NCBI GenBank assembly: GCA_947632615.1
Contig: CANRPW010000019.1
Span: forward strand, 1-47,748
Length of the DNA stretch: 47,748 nt
Direction: 5' to 3'
Source: an uncultured Clostridia bacterium
Lineage (GTDB): Bacteria > Bacillota > Clostridia > Lachnospirales > CAG-274
The notes beneath the pieces are model-generated. The model saw nothing but the letters and a program-made list of their open reading frames with translations. It did not search any database and had not been told where the DNA came from. Shown here piece by piece: positions 28,858-37,400 of the stretch. The translations under genes and the position numbers were made by a program. How positions within the stretch are numbered: the stretch's first letter is position 1; each line of letters opens with the position of its first letter.

Positions 28858-29775
28858 TTATGCAGAGAGGGTCGTTTCCCCGTTCTGCTTATTTTTTTCT
28901 GTTGTTATAAATATTACCGAAACAATAAGCACCGAACCTATTATGTCGGGCAAATAAAATTTTGTTCCCAGCCACAGTGCCGATATCACCGATGCGGCAA
29001 CAGGCTCTATGCAGGCAAGCATACTGCTTTTTACTGCGCCTATGTCGCCTACGCCCTGCATATAAAGTGTAAATGCAAGCACTGTACCCACAAAGCAAAT
29101 TATTATAAAAAATATAAATGAATTAATATCGCATATTGGCATTATACCAAAGCTTTTAGAAAATATAAACAATATAGCTCCGCCAATAAGCATACCCAGT
29201 CCCGTAATCTGAATACTGCCGTATTTATCAATTATTTTTGCCGGGGACACATTATATATAAAGCAGCTTAACGCCGCCAGAAGTCCCCATATAAGTGTGG
29301 GCAGGGAAAGCACAAGCCCGTCCGTCTTGCCGTGGGTGGCCAAAAGATAAGTGCCTGCCATAGCAAGGGCTATTGCGCATATTTCCTTTATCATAGGCTT
29401 TCTCGGTGTCACAATGCAGGTGTATAATATCACAAACACAGGGAACAGATATTCCAAAACCGTTGCCGTGCCTGCATTTGAATATGAAATAGTCATCAAA
29501 TAAGAAAGCTGACATATCATAAGCCCAAACACGGAGTATATTATAAGCGTAGCTATATCCTTTTTATTTCTTATTATATCATAAAAACCTCTTTTATTTC
29601 TTAAAAAAGCATAGGATATCAGAACAACTCCCGCAAGAAGCATTTTTACACTTGTGAGCCACTTTGCATCAAAGCCGTAATTCATAAACAAATACTGTCC
29701 GCAGCTGCCCGAAAAGCCCCAAAGAGTGCCGCCTGCCAAAATACACAGAGTCCCCCGTCTTTGTCTGTTTGTCAT
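28858..29775 (-). CDS. EamA/DMT-family transporter
   Basis: This is an integral membrane transporter of about ten hydrophobic segments, arranged as two EamA halves. The first begins GTLCILAGGTLWGFSGSCGQYLF and the second near GLLAALSCFIYNVSPAKIID. The conserved end-of-domain segment VSVIFITTEK is followed by a short polar tail. The start at 29775 follows GGAGG with a 5-base spacer. Reading further upstream would run into the T-box terminator. The family exports amino acids and other metabolites. Location between a valine T-box and valS suggests branched-chain amino acid transport, which is inference. The product is 305 residues. Confidence 0.85.
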   Translation of the reverse strand: MTNRQRRGTLCILAGGTLWGFSGSCGQYLFMNYGFDAKWLTSVKMLLAGVVLISYAFLRNKRGFYDIIRNKKDIATLIIYSVFGLMICQLSYLMTISYSNAGTATVLEYLFPVFVILYTCIVTPRKPMIKEICAIALAMAGTYLLATHGKTDGLVLSLPTLIWGLLAALSCFIYNVSPAKIIDKYGSIQITGLGMLIGGAILFIFSKSFGIMPICDINSFIFFIIICFVGTVLAFTLYMQGVGDIGAVKSSMLACIEPVAASVISALWLGTKFYLPDIIGSVLIVSVIFITTEKNKQNGETTLSA

Positions 29776-29788
29776 ATGTTCCTCCAAA

Positions 29789-30046
29789 AAAATAAAGCCT
29801 CCGCCGTAAAAGGACGAAGACCGTGGTACCACCTTTATTCCCCGAAGGGCACTTTTTGATATGCCTATACATATCGGTCTATAACGCAGACAAGACGTTT
29901 CCGCTTAATAAGCTCCCTAAATAAGGCTTAGCCGTTAGGCGGAAAAACTCCGAAGCTACCTTCATAAATCCCTTGTATAAGAAACCTCTCAGCACGAATT
30001 TCGCAGTTTCTCTCTCTTTATACGGTAATTTACTACTCCTCTTCAT
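29789..30046 (-). promoter_or_regulatory. T-box leader, valine-specific (GUA specifier)
   Basis: Reading the minus strand, Stem I starts with GAGGAGTAGTAA (about 30042-30031), followed by AGAGAGAGAAACTGCGAA and the GCTGAGAGG segment. The specifier region reads ATGAAG-GTA-GCTTCGGAG, with GTA at 29959-29957. The triplet is six bases before GAG, the spacing I know from the glyQS leader. The T-box sequence AGGTGGTACCACGG is at 29834-29821. A 9-bp terminator stem (29821-29813 with 29805-29797) and a T tract follow. Uncharged tRNA-Val would stabilise the antiterminator and allow EamA-valS expression. Confidence 0.93.
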
Positions 30047-30085
30047 CAAAGTCTTTTAATATGTTGCAAGCTATAGTTTAGCGTA

Positions 30086-30328
30086 TTATTTAAGATAGTT
30101 GTAAAAAGCATCTGCTGCAGCGGCTTCATCATCACCCTCAGCAACGATCTTAAAGGTTTCGCCCTCGTAAACGCCTATGGACATAACGCCCATAATGCTC
30201 TTTGCGTTGGCTGTAGCATTATCCTTTACAAGCTTTATAGAGCTTGAGAACTTGCTCGCAAGAGAAACAATATTAGCAACTGTTCTGTCTCCGTCACTTC
30301 CTGCGATCTTTACAAGCTTTTCTACCAT
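30086..30328 (-). CDS. HPr-family protein lacking the active-site histidine (Crh-like)
   Basis: This 80-residue protein has the HPr fold pattern: VANIVSLASKFSSSIKL, then AKSIMGVMSIGV, which holds the regulatory serine (Ser44, equal to Ser46 of HPr). The usual GxHARPA loop is replaced by GSDGDRTVANI, so the phosphate-carrying His15 position is Gly13 while the Arg is kept. It therefore cannot carry phosphate in the sugar PTS. It could still be phosphorylated on serine by HprK and act with CcpA, as Crh does. It directly follows whiA, as crh does in Bacillus. The function is inference, the missing histidine is seen. Confidence 0.85.
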   Translation of the reverse strand: MVEKLVKIAGSDGDRTVANIVSLASKFSSSIKLVKDNATANAKSIMGVMSIGVYEGETFKIVAEGDDEAAAADAFYNYLK

Positions 30329-30329
30329 T

Positions 30330-31247
30330 TTACTTTTCCTCCCTTAAATTTTCTGCAATTTTAACTATATTTTGCAGTCTGTGATAAACTCCCGATTTAC
30401 CTACGGGCTTTTCTAAAAGCTTTCCAAGCTCTGCATAGCTTAAGTCAGGGTTTTCAAGCCTGACCTCCGCCGTTTCTTTAAGCTTTGGAGAAAGCCTGTC
30501 AAAAAAGCCGCTTTTTATTATGAAAGTGATCGCCTTTTGCTCTCTTACAGAGGCTTCGGCGGTTTTGCCGCTGTTGTAGGTCTCGCAGTTTACCCTTCTG
30601 TTTATATTATTTCTTACCTCTTTATAAACCTTTATTTCTTCAAGTTTTAAAAGAGAAAGGTAAGCCTCAATTATTTTTAAAAGATCCGATATTTGCTCGC
30701 TGTCTTTTAAATAAACTACAAATTTGTTTTTTCTTTCTATAATTTTAGCCGTCATCCCAAAGCTTGCCAAAAGCCTTTTCAGCCCGTAAGCGTGGGAATA
30801 ATCGGTATAAAAAAATTCCAGATGATATTTTTTGCCGGGGTCTGTTATAAAGCCATTTATAAGAAAGGCTATCCGCACATAAGCCCCCTTGCAGCAGTCT
30901 TTTTTTACCACCTTGGGGTTTATGGGCGACTCGCTGTCAAAGCCCTGAAATACCCCCGTAACCGTAAGCAGCTTAAGCACATTCATAGGCTCTTTTATCT
31001 CAACAATGTATGAAGGGCCTTTAAGCTCCTTATATTCACAGTCTATTCCCAAAACAGACTTTAAAAGACTTATTATGCGTTTTATATGTCTTAGGTCTTC
31101 GCTGTAGAATACCGCAGAACCTCCCCTTTGCCTTTCGTCAAACACGCAGAGATGGTTTACATACGCCGAAAGCTCCGCTATCATGCAGTGTGATGAAGTT
31201 GGAAAGGTATTAAACAGCTCTTCCTTTATTTCCGAAGTAAAAGACAT
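30330..31247 (-). CDS. whiA: WhiA DNA-binding regulator
   Basis: WhiA proteins join a LAGLIDADG-homing-endonuclease-like N-terminal domain to a C-terminal helix-turn-helix. They affect division and sporulation-related genes in Gram-positive bacteria. The N-terminal part includes KEELFNTFPTSSHCMIAELSA and the middle GAYVRIAFLINGFITDPGKKY. The C-terminal HTH region is LSYAELGKLLEKPVGKSGVYHRL. The 305-residue length is normal. It follows rapZ by 5 bases and precedes the Crh-like gene by 1. Confidence 0.94.
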   Translation of the reverse strand: MSFTSEIKEELFNTFPTSSHCMIAELSAYVNHLCVFDERQRGGSAVFYSEDLRHIKRIISLLKSVLGIDCEYKELKGPSYIVEIKEPMNVLKLLTVTGVFQGFDSESPINPKVVKKDCCKGAYVRIAFLINGFITDPGKKYHLEFFYTDYSHAYGLKRLLASFGMTAKIIERKNKFVVYLKDSEQISDLLKIIEAYLSLLKLEEIKVYKEVRNNINRRVNCETYNSGKTAEASVREQKAITFIIKSGFFDRLSPKLKETAEVRLENPDLSYAELGKLLEKPVGKSGVYHRLQNIVKIAENLREEK

Positions 31248-31252
31248 AGCCC

Positions 31253-32119
31253 TTACCTTTTAGCATCTTTATCTATATCTCTGTGAGATATAAGAACGCT
31301 TAGTTCCTTAGCGGAAAGATGATCAAACAGCCTGTTGGCAAAGGTAACGCTTCTGTGCTTTCCGCCTGTACAGCCGAATGATATTACAAGCTGGTTTTTG
31401 CCCTCGTTTATATAGTTGGGAATAAGAAATTCCACAAGGTCGTCGAGCTTTTCATCGAATATTTTTGCTTCCTCCGACTTCATAACATAGTCTTTGACTA
31501 TAGCATCCTTACCCGTAAGATTTCTCATTTCGGGAATATAGAAGGGGTTTGGCAAAAATCTCACGTCAAACACAAGATCCGCCTCAGGGGGTATGCCATA
31601 TTTAAAGCCGAATGACATAACTGTTATTATAAGCGAGTTAAAATCCTTCTGATTTAAGAAAATTTCGTTTATCTGAGCCTTAAGCCTTCTTGTTAACATT
31701 CCCGAGGTGTCTATAATATAGTCGGCTCTGTCTTTGACCTTTTTAAGAAGCTGTCTTTCGTCCTGAATACCCGAAAATATAGTGCCGTTTTTCATAAGCG
31801 GGTGCATACGCCTTGTTTCCTTATATCTTTTAATAAGGACTTCATCGTTTGCATCAAGAAAAAGCACCGTAAACTTTACATCCGACTCATATTCACTGTC
31901 TATAAACTTAAGTAAGTCGTCAAACATCTTGCCGCCTCTTATGTCTATACCCAGCGCGACCTTCTGCATTTCAGCCGAATTTTTGTCGCATATCTCAACA
32001 AAGGTCGGCAAAAGTGCGGGAGGCAAATTATCAACACAGAAAAAGCCTATATCTTCAAGATATTTAAGAGCAAGGCTCTTGCCTGCCCCTGACATACCTG
32101 TGACAACTACAAACTCCAT
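31253..32119 (-). CDS. rapZ: RapZ family nucleotide-binding protein (YvcJ)
   Basis: The protein has a Walker A motif near its start (VTGMSGAGKS, residues 6-15), the family segment FCVDNLPPALLPTF and the C-terminal SFGCTGGKHRSVTFANRL. In Escherichia coli RapZ controls glmS through small RNAs. In Bacillus the homologue YvcJ hydrolyses GTP and affects competence. The start at 32119 is chosen because GAGGT lies 6 bases upstream. ATG codons at 32122 and 32140 are alternatives, the latter without a ribosome site. The product is 288 residues. Confidence 0.93.
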   Translation of the reverse strand: MEFVVVTGMSGAGKSLALKYLEDIGFFCVDNLPPALLPTFVEICDKNSAEMQKVALGIDIRGGKMFDDLLKFIDSEYESDVKFTVLFLDANDEVLIKRYKETRRMHPLMKNGTIFSGIQDERQLLKKVKDRADYIIDTSGMLTRRLKAQINEIFLNQKDFNSLIITVMSFGFKYGIPPEADLVFDVRFLPNPFYIPEMRNLTGKDAIVKDYVMKSEEAKIFDEKLDDLVEFLIPNYINEGKNQLVISFGCTGGKHRSVTFANRLFDHLSAKELSVLISHRDIDKDAKR

Positions 32120-32204
32120 CATACCACCTCGCTTTTTCATTATAGTTTATTGCTTTAAATTATTCAAGTCTTAAAGTTACTTGATTTTAGTTGATTTTTA
32201 AAGC

Positions 32205-32233
32205 TTTATATTAGTAAAATTGCTAAATGTCAA
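32205..32233 (-). promoter_or_regulatory. Promoter of rapZ-whiA-crh-like operon
   Basis: On the minus strand TTGACA (32233-32228) and TATAAA (32210-32205) are exactly 17 bases apart. The 150-base gap after murB otherwise holds only AT-rich sequence, so this trio can be transcribed apart from hprK-murB. Confidence 0.78.
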
Positions 32234-32291
32234 AACAAGCTCCATATATTTGCACAATTTTTTTTGACCGCTTAAACAATTTTTGTCTATA

Positions 32292-33209
32292 TCAAACAAA
32301 GTCACCTACAAACCTTATTTCAGGCTCTAGCACAACGCCAAACTTATCATAGACAGTCTTTTTAACATATTCTATAAGGTCTTTTACGTCCTTTGCAGTG
32401 GCGCCGCCCTTATTTATTATAAAACCGCAGTGCTTTTCCGATACCTGCGCTCCTCCTATAGAATAACCTCTTAAACCGCTGTCTTGTATGAGCTTGCCTG
32501 CAAAATAACCTTCGGGACGTTTAAAAGTGCTGCCTGCCGAAGGAAATTCCACGGGCTGCTTTTCATTTCTCTTTGAGCTAAGCTCCTTCATTTTGGAGTA
32601 TATGCTGTCATAATCCCCTGTCTCAAGCACAAATTCTGCCTCAAGCACTACCATATTTTCCTTCATTATACGGCTGGTGCGATAGCCAAAATCACATTCT
32701 TCGCCTTTAAGCCGCAATATTTCGCCGTCCTTAAATACGGTGACGGAACGAATGATATCCTTAAGCTCTCCGCCGTAAGCTCCTGCGTTCATACACACAC
32801 CACCGCCAACGCTTCCCGGAATTCCGCTTGCAAACTCAAAGCCCGTAAGAGAATTTTTAAGACACATAGAAGCCACCCCTGCAAGAGAAGCGCCGCTCTT
32901 AGCGTTGACAACATTTCCTTCGCACAAAACAGCGCCAAAGTCGGAGGAAAGCTTTATAACTCCCCCTCTTATGCCCCCATCGCCAACAAGCAGATTTGAG
33001 CCCTTGCCTATTATAATAAAGTCTTCCCCATATTCCTTAAAAATCTGCATACATTTAATTATTTCATCAACAGAAGAAGGCATAACAAGCACATCTGCCG
33101 CTCCGCCCACCTTAAAGGTAGTGTGGCGGCTCATAGGCTCGTCTGTAAAAACCCTGTCTCTTGCCACTGATTTTAATGCCATTATAAGCTTTTCCATAAA
33201 TTCACCCAT
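32292..33209 (-). CDS. murB: UDP-N-acetylenolpyruvoylglucosamine reductase
   Basis: MurB reduces UDP-GlcNAc-enolpyruvate to UDP-MurNAc using NADPH and FAD, in the cytoplasmic stage of peptidoglycan synthesis. FAD-binding features are RHTTFKVGGAADVL and GKGSNLLVGDGGIRGGVI. The catalytic serine lies in PSAGSTFKRPEGYFAG, and the final acid is in LEPEIRFVG. At 305 residues it is a type II MurB. The start overlaps hprK by 8 bases; ATG 12 bases further in is an alternative. Confidence 0.96.
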   Translation of the reverse strand: MGEFMEKLIMALKSVARDRVFTDEPMSRHTTFKVGGAADVLVMPSSVDEIIKCMQIFKEYGEDFIIIGKGSNLLVGDGGIRGGVIKLSSDFGAVLCEGNVVNAKSGASLAGVASMCLKNSLTGFEFASGIPGSVGGGVCMNAGAYGGELKDIIRSVTVFKDGEILRLKGEECDFGYRTSRIMKENMVVLEAEFVLETGDYDSIYSKMKELSSKRNEKQPVEFPSAGSTFKRPEGYFAGKLIQDSGLRGYSIGGAQVSEKHCGFIINKGGATAKDVKDLIEYVKKTVYDKFGVVLEPEIRFVGDFV

Positions 33210-34125
33210 TTATATTATTCATAATTCTGTCATTCAAAACCTGCGCCGCATTATAACCCATTTTCTTCTGACGTCTGTTTACAGCCGCCGACTCGCAGAT
33301 TACAGCAGTATTTCTGCCCGGACGGATGGGTATTGTGTGGCAGACAATTTTTGTATCAAGAATTTCTATATATTCCTCATTAAGACCTATTCTGTCATAG
33401 ACCTTGCCCTTTTCCCAGGGCTCTAACTTTATAACAAGGTCGATAGATGCGCTGTCCATAACCGACTGCACACCGAACATCTGCTTTACATCAATAATGC
33501 CTATGCCCCTAACCTCAATAAAATATCTGATAAGCTTAGGGCAGCTGCCTGTAAGGTTATTATGTGTAATTCTCTTTATCTCAACCGCATCGTCAGCCAC
33601 AAGTCTGTGACCTCTCTTAACAAGCTCCAGGGCAGTTTCGCTTTTGCCTATGCCGCTTTCGCCCATTATCAGAACGCCCTCACCGTAAATATCCACAAGC
33701 ACTCCGTGTACGGTGGTTCTGGGAGCAAGCCTTACCTTGAGCCAGTTGAGAAGCTCGCCCATAAGCTGAGTTGTTGTGTCTTTTGATACTAACACGGGTA
33801 TGCCGCTTTCATTGGCAAACTCTATCATTTCCGGAAAGGGCTCTAAGGAGCGGCTCAATATAAAGCAGGGCATTTCCTTATATGAAAACAGCTTTTTAAG
33901 TGTCTCTCTTCTGAATTTAGCCTCCAGCTTTGTAAGAAAACTATGCTCAACAAGCCCTATCATCTGAGGTCTTTCTCCGTCAAAATGCTCATAAAAGCCC
34001 GCCAGCTGAATTGCCGGTCTGTTTATTTCGGGAGTGGTTATTTTTTTATCGGCTACAAATTCCTGTCCCGAAACGACCTCTAAATTAAATTCCTCTATAA
34101 ATTCCTGTAAATGAAGTGAATACAT
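33202..34125 (-). CDS. hprK: HPr kinase/phosphorylase
   Basis: HprK phosphorylates the regulatory serine of HPr or Crh using ATP or pyrophosphate, and reverses the reaction. It is the metabolic sensor of carbon-catabolite control in Gram-positive bacteria. The Walker A motif GESGIGKSETALELVKRGH is at about 155-173, preceded by HGVLVDIYGEGVLIM. The family signature ending in EVRGIGIIDVKQMFG follows. The 307-residue length is normal. The likely substrate, a Crh-like protein, is encoded at 30086-30328. The start has AAGGAG with a 7-base spacer. Confidence 0.96.
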   Translation of the reverse strand: MYSLHLQEFIEEFNLEVVSGQEFVADKKITTPEINRPAIQLAGFYEHFDGERPQMIGLVEHSFLTKLEAKFRRETLKKLFSYKEMPCFILSRSLEPFPEMIEFANESGIPVLVSKDTTTQLMGELLNWLKVRLAPRTTVHGVLVDIYGEGVLIMGESGIGKSETALELVKRGHRLVADDAVEIKRITHNNLTGSCPKLIRYFIEVRGIGIIDVKQMFGVQSVMDSASIDLVIKLEPWEKGKVYDRIGLNEEYIEILDTKIVCHTIPIRPGRNTAVICESAAVNRRQKKMGYNAAQVLNDRIMNNING

Positions 34126-34158
34126 CAGACTGCTCCTTTCTTAAAGTCATATATATAA

Positions 34159-34187
34159 ATAATATAATATTTTGGAGATTTTTTCAA
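34159..34187 (-). promoter_or_regulatory. hprK-murB promoter
   Basis: On the minus strand TTGAAA (34187-34182) and TATTAT (34164-34159) are 17 bases apart, about 35 bases before the hprK start. The GC-richer stretch 34200-34290 between this and the divergent lyase promoter shows no gene or clear site. Confidence 0.65.
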
Positions 34188-34330
34188 CAACTATTATAAA
34201 AAAACTGCCAACAGGTCATTTCACCCCTCCCCTCTGTCACAGCACAAGCAGGTAAGTTGGTGGGTTTGACAGCGGCGGACGCTTTAGCCTTTTTCAAAAA
34301 TTAAAAAAATAACAAATTTATATGTTATTA

Positions 34331-34359
34331 TTGAAAAAAAATTGTCAATATGTTATAAT
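34331..34359 (+). promoter_or_regulatory. Pectate lyase promoter
   Basis: TTGAAA (34331-34336) and a perfect TATAAT (34354-34359) are spaced by 17 bases. No catabolite-responsive (cre) site is obvious near it by eye. Confidence 0.75.
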
Positions 34360-34402
34360 GACTTTATGTAATTATAAAATTTAAAGAAAGGGAGAGATAA
34401 AT

Positions 34403-37400
34403 TTGAAAAAAAGGCTTATTTCTATATTTTTATCCGCCTGTATGGCAATAACGGCTATAACCTTTATACCCACCGCCATAACAGACGTAAAAGCAGCCGA
34501 AGCAATTGCTGCCTTCCCGGGCGCTGAGGGCGGCGGAAAGTTCGCAACAGGCGGCAGAGGCGGCACTGTATATCACGTTACTAACCTTAACGACAGCGGT
34601 CCCGGCTCTTTCAGAGATGCGGTGTCCGGCTCCAACAGAATAGTTGTGTTTGACGTAGGCGGCACCATCGAGCTTAAAAGCGATGTTGTTATAAAGTCAA
34701 ATGTGACCGTAGCAGGTCAGACAGCCCCGGGCGGTCACGGCGTTACACTTAAAAATTATAAGGTGGGTCTTGGCGGCTCCAACATTATACTCCGCTACAT
34801 AAGCTCACGCCCCGGCGAGAGAGGCACCACACAGGACTACGACGCCCTCGGCGGCTCGGACGGCTCAGGCTCTATTATCGACCACTGCGCCTTTGGCTGG
34901 GCTAATGACGAGCAGTGGGGACTTTACTCCAACAACGATATGTACACCACACAGTGGTCCATCATAGGCCCTTCAAACTCATTTTCATACCACAGCAAGG
35001 GCATACACGGCTTTGGCATAATGTTTGGTAAATCCAACACTACATGGCACCACAACCTTATAGCCCACAACATTTCAAGAAACTTCAGAGGCAAGGTTGC
35101 CGGCACAAACACAGCCGAATTTGTAAACAACGTAATTTACAACTGGGGCTATCAGACAGCCTACGGTACTCTCGGTCACCTCAACTATGTAGGCAACTAC
35201 CTTAAAAAAGGTGCAAAGACCACCGGCGACAGATATATAAGCATATCCTCAGGCTCAGGCTATGAAAATTTCAGATTTTATATGACAGGCAACAAGCTTG
35301 TAGACAAGAACGATAGCCCCGTTATAAAAGAAGGCGAAGAATGGGACAAGGGCATCAACTATGGCTCATCGGGCTATACAAAAGACAGCTTCTATTCGGC
35401 TTCTCCTTTCAAGATAACAAACAATTCTCAGGATATAGCCTATGTGAACAAAGCAGAATCAGCGGACGAGGCCTACAACAGCGTAACCTCCTTCGTAGGC
35501 CCTGCTATTGACGCTGCATCCAGAACAGAGATCGATGCACAGGTGATAAACGAGACCCTCACAGGTACAGGTTCTCTTACAGGCGGCAGACCGCTTGCAC
35601 AGGCTAACTCCACTCAGAAGTCTGAGATAGACAAATACGGTATAGCATATACCACATATAATTATCCCACAACAGTCACCAAAGATCAGGCAGGCGAAAA
35701 ATACACCGACACCGATAGCGACGGTATGCCCGACTGGTGGGAGCTTGAAAGAGGCTTAGACCCCTACAGCAATACAAAGGCCGAAACAAACGGCGACTAC
35801 TGCGGACAGGGCTATACCAATATAGAATATTATATAAACGACCTTACTATCAACTCCTTCCCGGAAGGCACTGTTACACTTTCTCCCACAGTAGGCGCAG
35901 AAGTAACAGTTGACCCCAAGGGCACAGACTCGGATGCCACAGGCGCTGTTGTAAGAACTACCATAGCAAAGGCTATGGCATATCTTGAAGCAAGCGACTC
36001 TCAGGGCACAAAGACACTCTACATAAAAGACGGCACATATAACGATGACATAACCGTAAGAATAGACAACGTAACAATAGCTCCCGCAGAAGGCTCTTCT
36101 TCCGTAAGCGTACGCGATCTTACGGTAAACGGCAAAAACTTCAACACAGAGTCTATAAGCTATAAGAGCATAACGGAAAACGGCGACTGCGCAACTTTCA
36201 CAAAATGCCAGAGTCCTTTGGTAAGGCTTGCAAACTCCAGCCGCTCATACTTTACAGGCTGCACCATAAGCGGCGCAGACGGTGTAATAGACAGCCAAAA
36301 CGCACAGGCAGTATTTGAAGGCTGTACCATCACCTCCACAGGCGTTATTGCAAATATATCAACTCCGAGGGTAGGCGCTTACGGCGTTATGTTTAAAGAC
36401 AGCAGCCTTACAGGTACAGGCATTGCCAAGTCCGCAGATCCCTTCGTAGACGCCTGCGGTATGGCAGCGGCTTACGGCTGTACACTTGCAATAAGCGGCA
36501 GCAGATATTCGGGAACAGGTATGGTATACGTAGAAAGCGGCTGCAGCCCTGCCGATGCTTCCGCCCTTTCGGAAACTGACTTCCTCAACAGACATTACGG
36601 CCCATACAACTTTACAAAAGGCTCATACGGCAAATCAGATGATGGCTGGAACCCCGGCGGCTGGGACACACAGACCCCGCAGGAAAGCCTTAAGGCTCTT
36701 GCCGACAGCATTAGCCTTCCTTCTGTAGTAACTCAGAACACTGCCGTTACTACCTCCTTTGAAAGCGACCCCAATGTAAAGGTAGTCTGGACAAGCGACA
36801 ACGCAGACAGATTTTCAGACAACACCATCACCATAGGTGAATACGGCGAAGGCTCGGTAGAGATACATCTTACGGTAACTCTTTCAAAAGCCGGTCTTAC
36901 AGACGAGGTAAGAACATTTACCGTAACAGTAGGCTCTTCAGCTCTCAACAGCGAAGGCGTAGTAAGCTTTGACGAATTTAACACAGGTGATAAGCCCGAT
37001 TACTTCGCAGACAGCAATCCTACAGTTGACACCGACACAGTAAAATGCGGAATTGTTGACAACATAGACACTGTTAAATTTGCAGACCACGACAAATTCT
37101 TTATGATAGACCAGTCAGCAACAACAGGTGAAAACATCCACAGCTTTGCCTGGAAATTTGCCAAGGATGGCGAAAACGTAAAAGACTCTGTATACGAAGC
37201 AAGCTATGACGTTTATATCTCCGACATAGCTACAGACGGCTATTGCGAAGCTTATGTAAGAGGCACAAGCACCATAGGTCAGGCAAGATTTATAGAAACA
37301 GGCGGCGACTACTGCATAATGGGCTATCAGAACAAAACCACAAGAAGCGAACTTGTAACCGCAGGCTCTCAGTGGTATACAGTAAAGGTGGTTGTAGACT

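Noticed and set aside
29776..29832. N-terminal extension of the EamA gene to 29832
   Set aside because: The added codons run back through the T-box terminator and T-box sequence. The ATG at 29775 has its own GGAGG.
29951..29959. GCU (alanine) as the T-box specifier
   Set aside because: Alignment by spacing to the following GAG and to the preceding GAA-purine places GUA in the specifier position. GUA also agrees with valS downstream.
34200..34290. GC-richer stretch between divergent hprK and lyase promoters as an operator or RNA
   Set aside because: Only a weak CCAAC/GTTGG pairing is visible and nothing matches a known site, so it is left unannotated.
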